A program made the translations under genes and the position numbers. From an uncultured Gammaproteobacteria bacterium (lineage in GTDB: Bacteria > Pseudomonadota > Gammaproteobacteria > Eutrophobiales > Eutrophobiaceae), in the NCBI GenBank assembly GCA_958295485.1, contig OY282354.1:1798001-1862000 (forward strand): a stretch of DNA of 64,000 bases, written 5' to 3'. Below are positions 50,354 to 58,573 of the stretch, one piece after another. Below the pieces are notes generated by a model. The model saw only the letters and a program-made list of their open reading frames with translations, did not search any database and was not told where the DNA came from. Numbering within the stretch: the stretch's first letter is position 1; each line of letters starts with the position of its first letter.

Positions 50354-51877
50354 ATGATGAGCAAGCAACTGGAAGAAAACATTAAAAAAGCGGAAGGCTA
50401 CTTGAAACGCTTCAGGGACGGCGTCACGGCCCACTTTATCAACGGCGGGCCTTGCCCGGGCGATTCAGGCAGGACCTATGAAAACCTGACACCGGTGGAC
50501 AACGCCTCAATCGGTGATATTGCCGAAGGTTCAGCCGGTGATATCGACTTAGCCTGTCAGGCGGCCCATGCCGCGTTCAAGGACTGGCGCAATACTTCAG
50601 GCAAAGCGCGCAAGAAAATCCTTAATCGTTTTGCCGACCTGATTGAAGCGCGGGCGGAGGAAATCGCCTTGGTGGAAAGCATGGATTGCGGCCAGCCGAT
50701 CCGGTTCATGCGCGCCGCCGCCGCGCGCGCCGCCGAGAATTTTCGTTTCTTTGCGGATAAGGCGCCGACAGCGGGCAATGGCTTGTCATTACACCAGGAT
50801 GAGCACCTGAATTACACCAAACGGACGCCGATCGGTCCCGTAGGCGTCATCACGCCGTGGAATACGCCGTTCATGTTGGCCAGCTGGAAAACTTCACCGG
50901 CTTTGGCGGCCGGTTGCAGCATAGTGCATAAACCGGCGGAATTCAGCCCCCTGTCGGCCATGATCCTGGCGGAGATAAGCAAAGAGGCCGGGTTGCCCGA
51001 TGGCATCTGGAACACCGTCAACGGGTTTGGGGAAGTCGCCGGAAAATCATTGACCGAGCATCCCGCCATTAAAGCGATCGGCTTCGTCGGTGAGACCATT
51101 ACCGGGACTCATATCATGGCCCAGGGGGCGGCCACGCTGAAAAGAGTACACGTTGAACTAGGTGGCAAGAATCCCGTTATCGTGTTTGATGACGCTGACC
51201 TCGAGCGCGCGCTGGACGCCGTGGTGTTCATGATCTACAGCTTGAACGGGCAACGTTGCACCTCGAGCAGCCGCCTGTTAGTGCAACGTACAATTCAAGC
51301 CGAATTTTTAGCCGCATTGGAACAGCGGGTCAACAACATAAAGGTAGGCCACCCTTTGGACCCTGCGACGGAAGTGGGGCCGTTGATCCATAAGACCCAC
51401 CTGGACAAGGTGATGAGTTACATGGATGCGGCAAGGAATGAGAAGGCGACGATTGTTGCGGGAGGTGAATTGGTGGACGCTTCAGGTCTTGGAAATTATA
51501 TCCGACCCACCCTGTTTACCAATGCAACGAACGCAATGAAGATTGCCCGCGAGGAAATCTTCGGTCCGGTCCTGACCGCCATTCCCTTTGATACGGAAGA
51601 GGAGGCGATTGAAATCGCCAACGACACCCCATACGGCTTGACGGGTTACGTCTGGACCAATGACGGTGGGCGCGGCATCCGTATGGCGGAAGCCCTGGAA
51701 GCCGGCATGATCTGGGTGAATTCGGAAAACAATCGAAACCTGCCCTCACCCTTCGGCGGCATGAAGCAAAGCGGCATAGGCAGGGACGGCGGTGACTACA
51801 GCTTTGATTTTTACATGGAGACAAAAAATATATGCATAGCCCATGGCGCCCACAACATCCCCATATTGGGAAGGTAG
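50354..51877 (+). CDS. hpaE: 5-carboxymethyl-2-hydroxymuconate semialdehyde dehydrogenase
   Basis: HpaE oxidises the ring-cleavage semialdehyde with NAD. The 507-residue aldehyde dehydrogenase has GPVGVITPWNTPFMLASWK, FVGETITG, the glutamate motif VELGGKNPVIV and the catalytic cysteine in SLNGQRCTSSSR (near residue 305), with EEIFGPVLTAIPFDTEEEAI downstream. Context within the hpa genes, not sequence alone, assigns the substrate. ATGATG gives two possible starts. It is separated from hpaG2 by 51 bp. Confidence 0.9.
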   Translation: MMSKQLEENIKKAEGYLKRFRDGVTAHFINGGPCPGDSGRTYENLTPVDNASIGDIAEGSAGDIDLACQAAHAAFKDWRNTSGKARKKILNRFADLIEARAEEIALVESMDCGQPIRFMRAAAARAAENFRFFADKAPTAGNGLSLHQDEHLNYTKRTPIGPVGVITPWNTPFMLASWKTSPALAAGCSIVHKPAEFSPLSAMILAEISKEAGLPDGIWNTVNGFGEVAGKSLTEHPAIKAIGFVGETITGTHIMAQGAATLKRVHVELGGKNPVIVFDDADLERALDAVVFMIYSLNGQRCTSSSRLLVQRTIQAEFLAALEQRVNNIKVGHPLDPATEVGPLIHKTHLDKVMSYMDAARNEKATIVAGGELVDASGLGNYIRPTLFTNATNAMKIAREEIFGPVLTAIPFDTEEEAIEIANDTPYGLTGYVWTNDGGRGIRMAEALEAGMIWVNSENNRNLPSPFGGMKQSGIGRDGGDYSFDFYMETKNICIAHGAHNIPILGR

Positions 51878-51993
51878 TCAGGAGGCTGCCCCAACCTGTC
51901 AGTCATTGAAAAGGACAAAAACTTGATTTTACTGATTACAAAGTCCAAGATCGGAATAAGTCTGAAACAAGCGCGATATATGGAGTCAATAAA

Positions 51994-52188
51994 ATGACTA
52001 CCGACACCATTACCTTGGCAGAGGAAGGTTCGGATTCAGGACCGGCCAAACAAATTGCCAAAGCTATTCACGAACATCAACCTGAACATTTTGCCACCAA
52101 GGCTGACTTGGCTGAATTGAAGGTTTCGTTGATGATTTGGAATACGATACTTGCCGGCCTGATCGTCACTGTTCTCAAACTGACTTGA
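51994..52188 (+). CDS. Small protein with a C-terminal membrane segment
   Basis: This 64-residue protein has a polar N-terminal half, a segment EHFATKADLAELKVSL typical of coiled-coil proteins of the DUF1640-like kind, and a C-terminal hydrophobic helix (WNTILAGLIVTVLKL). Proteins with such FATKxDLAEL segments are often seen beside toxin-antitoxin or phage-like genes. It lies between hpaE and hpaD, and no metabolic role is evident. The ATG is preceded by AATAAA only; expression is uncertain. Confidence 0.6.
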   Translation: MTTDTITLAEEGSDSGPAKQIAKAIHEHQPEHFATKADLAELKVSLMIWNTILAGLIVTVLKLT

Positions 52189-52242
52189 AGTCCTCAAAAT
52201 TCATTTTTCAGTACTGTATGTTGATTTGTGGGAGGCCGCCGG

Positions 52243-53091
52243 ATGGGTGACCTGGTATTGGCGGCGAAGATCACACACGTGCCGTCCATGTATTTGTCGG
52301 AACTGCCTGGTCCCCATCACGGTTGCCGGGCAGATGCGATTAACGGCCACAAGGAACTGAGCCGCCGCGCCCGCGCCCGGGGCGTGGATACGGTCATCGT
52401 GTTCGACGTGCATTGGCTGGTCAACAGTGGTTATCACGTCAACAGTGGCGAGCATTTCAAGGGCGTTTATACAAGCCATGAATTACCCCATTTCATCAGG
52501 GACATGGAGTATGAATACGAGGGCAATCCCGGGTTGGGCGACTTGATCGCGCAATGCGCCAATGCACGCGGGATCAGCGCACTCTCACACCGTGTCGAAA
52601 GTTTAACCCTGGAGTATGGTACCCTGGTGCCGATGCGCTATATGAATGAAGACAAACATTTCAAGGTGGTATCGGTTGCTGCCTGGTGCGCTTGGCATGA
52701 TTTGAATGATTCCCGTATCTTTGGCGAAGCGGTAAGAGAAGCCATCAAAAAAAGTGACAGCAAGGTGATGGTGTTGGCCAGCGGTTCCCTGTCGCATCGC
52801 TTCAACGACAATTCCAATGCCGGCGATAAGATGTTTCAGATCAGCGATGAGTTTTACCGGCAAATGGACCTGCAAGTTGTGGATTTATGGAAAAAAGGTG
52901 ATTTCAAGACGTTTACGGCCATGTTCCATGAGTATGCCTACCGGTGTTACGGCGAAGGCTGGATGCACGATACCGCCATGTTGCTGGGTATGTTGGGCTG
53001 GGATAAATACGATAAAAAAGTGGAAATCATCAGCGACTATTTTCCCAGTTCCGGCACCGGCCAGATCAATGCGGAATTTCCGGTGAACTGA
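52243..53091 (+). CDS. hpaD: 3,4-dihydroxyphenylacetate 2,3-dioxygenase
   Basis: HpaD opens the aromatic ring of homoprotocatechuate by extradiol cleavage. The 282-residue protein is of the LigB-type class III family: AAKITHVPSMYLSELPGPHHG, VIVFDVHWLVNSGYHVN, LGDLIAQCANARGIS, LEYGTLVPMRYM and ASGSLSHRF supply the iron-binding histidines and glutamate. The ATG at 52243 stands 7 bp after GGGAGG; a GTG 5 codons upstream is less likely. It is the ring-opening step of the cluster. Confidence 0.93.
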   Translation: MGDLVLAAKITHVPSMYLSELPGPHHGCRADAINGHKELSRRARARGVDTVIVFDVHWLVNSGYHVNSGEHFKGVYTSHELPHFIRDMEYEYEGNPGLGDLIAQCANARGISALSHRVESLTLEYGTLVPMRYMNEDKHFKVVSVAAWCAWHDLNDSRIFGEAVREAIKKSDSKVMVLASGSLSHRFNDNSNAGDKMFQISDEFYRQMDLQVVDLWKKGDFKTFTAMFHEYAYRCYGEGWMHDTAMLLGMLGWDKYDKKVEIISDYFPSSGTGQINAEFPVN

Positions 53092-53103
53092 GAATAAGGG
53101 GAC

Positions 53104-53204
53104 AGGTTGGGGCAGTGTTTTCAAGACGCGCCGTGAATACGTTCGTGTACGCTCATCGGCAACCGTCCTGGTTGCCGGGGGTCTTGAAAACACGACCTCA
53201 ACCT
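53104..53204. repeat. Long imperfect inverted repeat between hpaD and hpaF
   Basis: Arms 53104-53127 (ending GTGTTTTCAAGAC) and 53181-53204 (starting GTCTTGAAAACAC) pair over 24 bp with about three mismatches. The 53-bp interior has CGTGAATACGTTCGTGTACG and an inner hairpin CGGCAACC-GTCCT-GGTTGCCG (53157-53177). This nested structure resembles the large dispersed palindromic units of gammaproteobacterial genomes; it could also attenuate transcription into hpaF. Confidence 0.8.
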
Positions 53205-53234
53205 GCCGGTACCTGACATGAGGGATTGAGTGAC

Positions 53235-53642
53235 ATGCCGCATTTTATTTTAGAGTATTCAGCTAACATCAAAGACGAATTAAACCTGGATGGGTTGTTC
53301 AAGGCCTTGCATGAAACCGCCATGGAAACCGGCGTCTTTCCCCTTGGCGGCATTCGGTTTCGCGCGCTTCGCTGCGATGATTACCTGATTGCCGATGCCG
53401 ATCCGGAAAACGCCTTTATTCATATGTCGGCAAAGATAGGCCACGGGCGAGCGATCGAAGTCAGAAAAGCGGCCGGCGAGAAAATGTTCAATGCCTTGGT
53501 TGAACAACTGGCGGATTTGTATGACCGGAGACCCTTGGCCGTATCTTTCGAGTTATCCGAGCTGACGCCCGGCCTCAGTTTCAAAAAGAACAATATCCAT
53601 GAAAAAATAAAAGCTGAACAAAAGGGGCATTCAAATGTCTGA
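53235..53642 (+). CDS. hpaF: 5-carboxymethyl-2-hydroxymuconate delta-isomerase
   Basis: HpaF isomerises 5-carboxymethyl-2-hydroxymuconate in the homoprotocatechuate pathway. The 135-residue protein is of the tautomerase superfamily and needs an N-terminal proline; MPHFILEYSANI provides it if translation starts at the ATG at 53235. That choice is supported over the TTG three codons upstream. FPLGGIRFRALRCDDYLIAD and HMSAKIGHGR are family segments. Its end overlaps the nitroreductase gene by 8 bp. Confidence 0.92.
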   Translation: MPHFILEYSANIKDELNLDGLFKALHETAMETGVFPLGGIRFRALRCDDYLIADADPENAFIHMSAKIGHGRAIEVRKAAGEKMFNALVEQLADLYDRRPLAVSFELSELTPGLSFKKNNIHEKIKAEQKGHSNV

Positions 53643-54462
53643 GAAAACGCCTGATGATGAGTACAAAACATATGCTGACTTTATTGATGTTATACGCCGC
53701 CGGCGTAGTGTGCGGCAGTTTGAAAAAGGCCGAACGGTATCCCCTGATGTTTTAATCAAGATTGCCGAGGCAGGGCGTTGGGCGCCCAGTGGGGCCAATG
53801 TGCAACCTTGGGACTTTATCATCGTGGAAGAGTCGGAGATGCGCAATAAGGTAGTGGAGGTGTTCATTCAGCAAGCCAATCGCTTAAAGGAATATGCCAA
53901 AGGGTTCCCGTCTGTTTACAAATCTTACCTGGCGAATACTGTTGCGATATTCATAGTCTTGGGCGACCCGCGTTGGAAGATCAATTTTCCCCATGGAGTG
54001 ACCCAGGAATCAGAGGCGGATTATCTGCGAAATAATGAAAATATATTTTATTGCTCCATCGGCGCCGCAATTCAAAACATGCAACTTGCTATTACCGCCC
54101 TCGGCTTGACTTCGGCCTGGTTGTCCGGCGGCGGTGAAGAACAAACGAACAGTGACTTGAGTAAATTACTCGGTTATCCGTCATTTTTACGTGCCTACGG
54201 AACCATACCTGTAGGCTATCCTTCAAAGGATGCGGCCTATCGTTATCGCCGGCCGCTGGGACAGGTCATCCACTGGAATCGTTATGAACCGCAGAAATAC
54301 CGCACTGATGAACAGGTTGATTATTATCGCGAAAAATTGCGCCCGTTCGCCATGTACCGACATGAGGAAGATTTGAACGAATGGGAAGACGCCGATGAAA
54401 AACTGGGTAAATGGAAAGCGGCATTCACCACGGGAGTGACAAATCCATCCGAAAAAATGTGA
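53635..54462 (+). CDS. Nitroreductase-family FMN protein
   Basis: This 275-residue flavoprotein has the N-terminal FMN pattern RRRRSVRQFEKGRTVSPDVLIKIAEAGRWAPSG, NVQPWDFIIVE, and IGAAIQNMQLAITALGLTSAWLSGG (second half). The family reduces nitro groups, quinones or enoates with NAD(P)H. It is coupled to hpaF by an overlap of start and stop (ATGTCTGA), so it probably belongs to the same operon; its role there is unassigned. The C-terminal 70 residues extend beyond the core fold and contain YRYRRPLGQVIHW. Confidence 0.85.
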   Translation: MSEKTPDDEYKTYADFIDVIRRRRSVRQFEKGRTVSPDVLIKIAEAGRWAPSGANVQPWDFIIVEESEMRNKVVEVFIQQANRLKEYAKGFPSVYKSYLANTVAIFIVLGDPRWKINFPHGVTQESEADYLRNNENIFYCSIGAAIQNMQLAITALGLTSAWLSGGGEEQTNSDLSKLLGYPSFLRAYGTIPVGYPSKDAAYRYRRPLGQVIHWNRYEPQKYRTDEQVDYYREKLRPFAMYRHEEDLNEWEDADEKLGKWKAAFTTGVTNPSEKM

Positions 54463-54570
54463 AGTTTGAAATTATTTCTTCACCCTCACCCCTTTCAAAC
54501 TTCTTACTTTATGATTTGCGACACCTTCACCCCTTTCACACCTCTCACTTCAAACTTCCATTGAAAGAAC

Positions 54571-54604
54571 CCCGTCATTCTGAGGAGCGTAGCGACGAAG
54601 AATC
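54571..54604. repeat. GTCATTCTGAG-type dispersed repeat
   Basis: GTCATTCTGAGGAGCGTAGC followed by GACGAAGAATCCAT is a recognised kind of intergenic repeat found in many bacterial genomes. It lies between the converging nitroreductase and tungstate transporter genes. The 100 bp before it are pyrimidine-rich, with repeated CACCCCTTTCA (54488 and 54528). Confidence 0.7.
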
Positions 54605-54610
54605 CATAGA

Positions 54611-55606
54611 TTAAATAACGGTGATTTGGCTGGATTTGCAGCTCACCCAGACGGGATTTCCAAGTTGCAGCTTCAGTTCTTCAAGTGATTTCCGGGTGAT
54701 GACGACGGTAAACATGACGTCCGACTTGACCTTCAAGTGCACCTCTCCATTCACCGAACTCATCGATACGATCGTGCCGGAAAAGTTGTTGCGCATACTG
54801 GAGGACAACCGCTCCCTGGAGATGACCAGGTGCTTCGGGTCAACAAATAACCTCCGACCTGACTTTACGTTCTCGGGTACCTCGAACCTGGCCGCGCCGC
54901 TAATGAACGTATTGGTATTGCCGTCTACTGTTCCAACAAACAGGTTGCCGGATGAAATCGGGTACATCCGGCCATTTATCAGGCTGAGGATATTGTCAGA
55001 CAATGATTGCGCCCGGAGCCTGTCGTGGGTACTGAAGATGATCGTTTTTGTCCGGTCGTCCCGTTGTTTTGCGAGCCACTCCTCGATTTCATGGCCGGTG
55101 GTCTCATCGAGATAGGTAAAAGGTTCGTCCATGATAATGACCTCGGGTTGCAGAACCAATGCCCTTGCCAGCGCGATCTTCTGTACTTCACCGCCTGACA
55201 AACCCCCGGCGTCACGATTGAGCAGCGACAGGAGTCTTAGCTCATCAGCGATGTTTTTAACGGCAATATCAATGACGTTGCGCGAAGCGCCACGGAATTT
55301 AAGCCCCAGCCCAATGTTATCCTTGACCGACATTTTCATCAGGTAGGGTTTTTGCTGTACATACCCGATTTGTCGTCGTAATGAAGCAGAATCCATAGCC
55401 ATTGTTTCATTACCTTGAAACAGTATCCTGCCTGTATCGGGTTTTCGCAGAAAGGACAACAGGTCGAACAAGGTGCTTTTACCGCACCCATTAGGCCCAA
55501 CAACTGCGGTCACCCGATTGCGGCTGATATGAAGTTTTTTTATATCCAATACTTTCCGCTTGGAATAGGAAAATGAAAGATCGGTGATTTCGTAAAGATG
55601 ATCCAT
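54611..55606 (-). CDS. tupC: Tungstate/molybdate-type ABC transporter, ATP-binding protein
   Basis: This 331-residue ABC ATPase has Walker A VGPNGCGKST (37-45), Q-loop VQQKPYL, signature GLSGGEVQK (136-140) and Walker B EVIIMDEP (D160, E161). A C-terminal part (from about 240) resembles the TOBE-type regulatory domain of oxyanion importers. It shares one base with the permease gene upstream (stop/start overlap at 55606), so the two are co-translated. The substrate is inferred from the neighbouring binding protein. Confidence 0.85.
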   Translation of the reverse strand: MDHLYEITDLSFSYSKRKVLDIKKLHISRNRVTAVVGPNGCGKSTLFDLLSFLRKPDTGRILFQGNETMAMDSASLRRQIGYVQQKPYLMKMSVKDNIGLGLKFRGASRNVIDIAVKNIADELRLLSLLNRDAGGLSGGEVQKIALARALVLQPEVIIMDEPFTYLDETTGHEIEEWLAKQRDDRTKTIIFSTHDRLRAQSLSDNILSLINGRMYPISSGNLFVGTVDGNTNTFISGAARFEVPENVKSGRRLFVDPKHLVISRERLSSSMRNNFSGTIVSMSSVNGEVHLKVKSDVMFTVVITRKSLEELKLQLGNPVWVSCKSSQITVI

Positions 55607-56295
55607 TAACGTATCTTCTGGAAACGCTGCACCAGGAAATTCGCCAGGAAAGCTGCCACAAGCAGCAATATTCCCAAGGCCAGGGCAAATTCGAATTCAC
55701 CCTTGCTGGTCTCAAGGGCGATTGCCGTGGTCATGGTGCGCGTAAACCCTTCAATATTGCCCCCCAGCATCATGGCGATGCCTACTTCGCCCAAGGCCCG
55801 GCCAAAACCGGCAACCAGGGCAGCGATAATGGCGAACCTTGCCTCGTGCGCATACATTTTTCCCTGTTGCAGGGTAGAGGCGCCCAAGGCCTGACTGGTT
55901 GGAAGCAGGCGCGGGTCGGCGCTACCGGCCGCGGCAATGGAAAGATTCCAGATGATGGGCAATATCAACACAGCCTGACCGATGATGATGGCGGTAGTCG
56001 TATACAACAGGCCCAAATCGCCCAAGGGTCCCTGCCGGGTCAACAAGCCATATAAAAGCAAACCTACTACCACCGTCGGCAAAGCCATCAGGGTGTTGAG
56101 GGTCTGTTGGAGCAAACGCTTGCCGACAAAGTCTTTTAATACGACCAGGATGCCGAGAGGGACGCCAATTGCCGCCGCCAGTATCACTGCGATAAAAGAG
56201 ATACGCAATGAAGTCCAGACTACAACGTAGACTTCCTCGTCAAAGCTGAATATAAGCGTCAGGGCTGCGGTAATCGCTTCGGAAAAATAGTCCAT
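55606..56295 (-). CDS. tupB: Tungstate-type ABC transporter permease
   Basis: This 229-residue inner-membrane protein has five to six helices and the permease EAA-type loop HEARFAIIAALVAGFGRALGEVGIAMMLGGN, characteristic of molybdate, sulfate and tungstate importers. The segment NTLMALPTVVVGLLLYGLLTRQGPLG is a second family signature. The order tupA-tupB-tupC on the - strand is standard. Confidence 0.88.
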   Translation of the reverse strand: MDYFSEAITAALTLIFSFDEEVYVVVWTSLRISFIAVILAAAIGVPLGILVVLKDFVGKRLLQQTLNTLMALPTVVVGLLLYGLLTRQGPLGDLGLLYTTTAIIIGQAVLILPIIWNLSIAAAGSADPRLLPTSQALGASTLQQGKMYAHEARFAIIAALVAGFGRALGEVGIAMMLGGNIEGFTRTMTTAIALETSKGEFEFALALGILLLVAAFLANFLVQRFQKIR

Positions 56296-56339
56296 GGGAC
56301 AGGATTATACATTCCCGCCCCTTGCATGTTGCCTTTACC

Positions 56340-57215
56340 TTATTCTGCCGCGCCGGGGTTGAACAGTCGCTCGCCGAATTTTTTGAAATTCCGGATGATG
56401 TCCCGACCCTTTTCGCCCCTGATAAAAGTGATATATTTCCGGGCCAGGCCGGTTTTTACATGGGGGCGCTTTGCCGGGTTGACCATGATGACGTGATAAG
56501 GATTGACAAGCTCAGGGTCTCCCTCACTTGTAATCACCAGGCTGATTTTGTCCTTGTAGGCCAGGTAAGTGCCCCGGTCCGACAGGGTATAGGCCTGCTT
56601 GTCATCGGCAATCCTGAGCGTCGCGCCCATCCCTTGTCCCACAGCCAGGTACCATTCTCCCGCGGGTTTAATGCCGGCTTTTTGCCACAGGGATTTCTCC
56701 TTCTTGTGTGTGCCGGAATCATCCCCCCGGGAAATAAATGTCTGCTCATGCCCGGCAATGCCAATTAATGCCGCAGTAATTGTATCTGCCCTGGTTGCCA
56801 TTGCCGGGTCCTCGACCGGTCCCAGCAGGACAAAATCATTGTACATGACCGCCAACCTTTCGACCCCGTAACCGGCTTCGACAAACTTTATCTCAGCCCC
56901 TGGGGCATGCACCATGACCACGTCAACGTCGCCGTTTTCGCCTAACTTCAGGGCCTTGCCGGTACCGACCGCGATGACGTCAATCTTCACGCCGTATTGT
57001 TTTTCAAACGGCGGATGCAGAACCGCCAGCAATCCCGAATTATCCGTACTTGTCGTTGTCGCCAGGCGCAACCGCTCCTGTGCCTGCGCCGTCGCCTGGA
57101 ACTGGACAAAAATCAACAACCAGAAAATCAGTAACTTTTTTATCAGCGATCTTCCATCGTCTCTACTACGTTGAGGGAACGCGCGCTGTTTGAATGACGG
57201 CTTTAATATGTCCAC
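56340..57215 (-). CDS. tupA: Tungstate-type ABC transporter substrate-binding protein
   Basis: This 291-residue periplasmic protein contains ATTTSTDNSGLL after a signal peptide (LLIFWLLIFVQFQATAQA). The TTTSTxxSGLL strand is the tungstate-binding signature of TupA, distinguishing it from ModA and PstS. VGTGKALKLGENGDVDVVMVHAPG and RGDDSGTHKKE continue the family pattern. It starts at a GTG (57215) with a 24-residue polar lead before the hydrophobic core, which is long for a signal peptide. TupA homologues may favour tungstate or take molybdate; uptake could support the Moco enzyme MsrP at 9.4 kb. Confidence 0.85.
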   Translation of the reverse strand: MDILKPSFKQRAFPQRSRDDGRSLIKKLLIFWLLIFVQFQATAQAQERLRLATTTSTDNSGLLAVLHPPFEKQYGVKIDVIAVGTGKALKLGENGDVDVVMVHAPGAEIKFVEAGYGVERLAVMYNDFVLLGPVEDPAMATRADTITAALIGIAGHEQTFISRGDDSGTHKKEKSLWQKAGIKPAGEWYLAVGQGMGATLRIADDKQAYTLSDRGTYLAYKDKISLVITSEGDPELVNPYHVIMVNPAKRPHVKTGLARKYITFIRGEKGRDIIRNFKKFGERLFNPGAAE

Positions 57216-57232
57216 TAACCCGGAGCGCTTAT

Positions 57233-57520
57233 TCAGGCAAAATCATCAGGCCATTTTCTTGCCGTATGGTAGACGCGAAGGATTTCCAATGTATTTTTCT
57301 TAACTTGGTAAGGTACAATGAAGGGAGCGCGTGATAGTACCAGTTCCCTGGTCTTGGGGACTCTGCCTGCCCTGCCGAGATAGGGATGTTCACTCAGGCG
57401 TTGTATTTCGTTGTAGATTGCATCCAACGTTTTTTCAGCGGATAAGGGATTATCTGCAAGTATATAATTAAATATCCCGATTAAATCCTGCTCTGCTTCC
57501 GGCGATATCCTTATCTCCAT
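57233..57520 (-). CDS. RelE/ParE-family toxin
   Basis: This 95-residue protein begins MEIRISPEAEQDLIGIFNYI and has HPYLGRAGRVPKTREL and PFIVPYQVKKNTLEILRVYHTARKWP, the layout of ParE/RelE toxins (ParE members poison gyrase, RelE members cut ribosomal mRNA). It follows its antitoxin by 7 bp on the - strand, the usual antitoxin-toxin order. Confidence 0.9.
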   Translation of the reverse strand: MEIRISPEAEQDLIGIFNYILADNPLSAEKTLDAIYNEIQRLSEHPYLGRAGRVPKTRELVLSRAPFIVPYQVKKNTLEILRVYHTARKWPDDFA

Positions 57521-57527
57521 TTTATCT

Positions 57528-57776
57528 TCAGATAATATACTGTTTACGTTTGATTTTCGTTCGCAGGTTATCAGCGACTACTTCAAAATCCTTACCCTTA
57601 CCGTTTTCAAGCGATTTTTGCGCTTGTTGAATGCCTTCAATTTGCCAGGCCTGTTCTGAAATATATTGCCTTAGCGCATCTTCAATCACCCAGTTTCTCG
57701 GCCGCTCCATCACCTTGGCAAGCTGGCTCAGTCTAATTGAAATCTCTTCGGTTGTACGGATAGTGATGTTTGACAT
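57528..57776 (-). CDS. Ribbon-helix-helix antitoxin
   Basis: This 82-residue protein opens MSNITIRTTEEISIRLSQLAK and continues RPRNWVIEDALRQYISEQAW, the CopG/ParD-type DNA-binding fold, with a charged C-terminal tail that would wrap the toxin. It is directly upstream of the ParE/RelE toxin. A 7-bp inverted repeat lies 17-43 bp before its start. Confidence 0.88.
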   Translation of the reverse strand: MSNITIRTTEEISIRLSQLAKVMERPRNWVIEDALRQYISEQAWQIEGIQQAQKSLENGKGKDFEVVADNLRTKIKRKQYII

Positions 57777-57792
57777 TTATCATTTTTTCTGT

Positions 57793-57819
57793 TGAGTGCG
57801 ATGCAATTATCTGCACTCA
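57793..57819. promoter_or_regulatory. Candidate operator upstream of the ParE/RelE pair
   Basis: TGAGTGC (57793-57799) and GCACTCA (57813-57819) form a perfect 7-bp inverted repeat with a 13-bp spacer just upstream of the antitoxin start. Antitoxin-toxin complexes of this class usually repress through such sites. Confidence 0.5.
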
Positions 57820-57851
57820 TATAAAGTTTGTCAACGAGTTTTTGGGGTGGT

Positions 57852-58187
57852 TTACTTGTATGTATTGCCGGGGATTACTTCCGGTTGGTCTGATGCGCAA
57901 TTCCAGCATGACAAGAATTGCCCCGGGTTTTCTTCACCACATTGGCATATCCAGGCAGTTTGCTCATCATGCTCCGGGGCTGATGCCGCTTCGATGACGG
58001 ACATTGCCCTGGCATAATCCCGGTCGTCCTCGACCCATACTTCCGGCCAACATTCAAGAAAAGGCAACCCGCCGATGCCGCCCGATAAATTCTGGTTGCG
58101 CAAGGAACAGGAAATACCGCTTTGTTCCAGCAGGTTTTTAATATGCCCGGCCATATGCAGGTGTTCATTGCTGTATATTTTTTGCAT
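57852..58187 (-). CDS. DUF2007-type protein with a zinc ribbon
   Basis: This 111-residue protein has a DUF2007-like start (MQKIYSNEHLHMAGHIKNLLEQSGI, then LPFLECWPEVWVEDDRDYARAMSVI), the pattern of small putative signal-transducing proteins. The C-terminal CQCGEENPGQFLSCWNC is a four-cysteine zinc ribbon. The function is unknown. It follows the 58199 gene by 11 bp on the same strand. Confidence 0.8.
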   Translation of the reverse strand: MQKIYSNEHLHMAGHIKNLLEQSGISCSLRNQNLSGGIGGLPFLECWPEVWVEDDRDYARAMSVIEAASAPEHDEQTAWICQCGEENPGQFLSCWNCASDQPEVIPGNTYK

Positions 58188-58198
58188 TAGCCGGATAA

Positions 58199-58573
58199 TT
58201 ATTCTACCACCAAGCCCAGTATTGCAAACAGTAACGCAACCAGGGCCAGGATAAAAACAAAAGTAGAACGTTGCAGGAGCCGTTGCAGGGAGCTTGCCAA
58301 CATTTCATTCTGCCTGGCCAGTTGTTCGATGAGTTTGATTTGTTCAACGTTGGATTCATCGGCTGCATCGAGTCGCGTTTCCAGCCTGTTGACCGTCTCT
58401 TTCAAATTGTCCGGCGTAACCGTCCCGGTTTTGTCTTCGCTGTCCCCGTCGGGAACTTCATCTTTCCGCTCTTTGATCAAATTGATTAATTTACCCGCGC
58501 CTCGAATGATCAGGGGCGTGGTATTGAGGATCGTATTGATCGTAGCCGGATTCACAAGTTTTTTAATCACCAT
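58199..58573 (-). CDS. Hypothetical coiled-coil protein with a C-terminal membrane helix
   Basis: This 124-residue protein has a polar N-terminal region (VIKKLVNPATINTILNTTPL), a coiled coil (LKETVNRLETRLDAADESN, QIKLIEQLARQNEMLASSL) and a C-terminal transmembrane helix (FVFILALVALLFAILGLVV). It would be tail-anchored in the inner membrane. It is probably cotranscribed with the DUF2007 gene. No family was recognised. Confidence 0.7.
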   Translation of the reverse strand: MVIKKLVNPATINTILNTTPLIIRGAGKLINLIKERKDEVPDGDSEDKTGTVTPDNLKETVNRLETRLDAADESNVEQIKLIEQLARQNEMLASSLQRLLQRSTFVFILALVALLFAILGLVVE

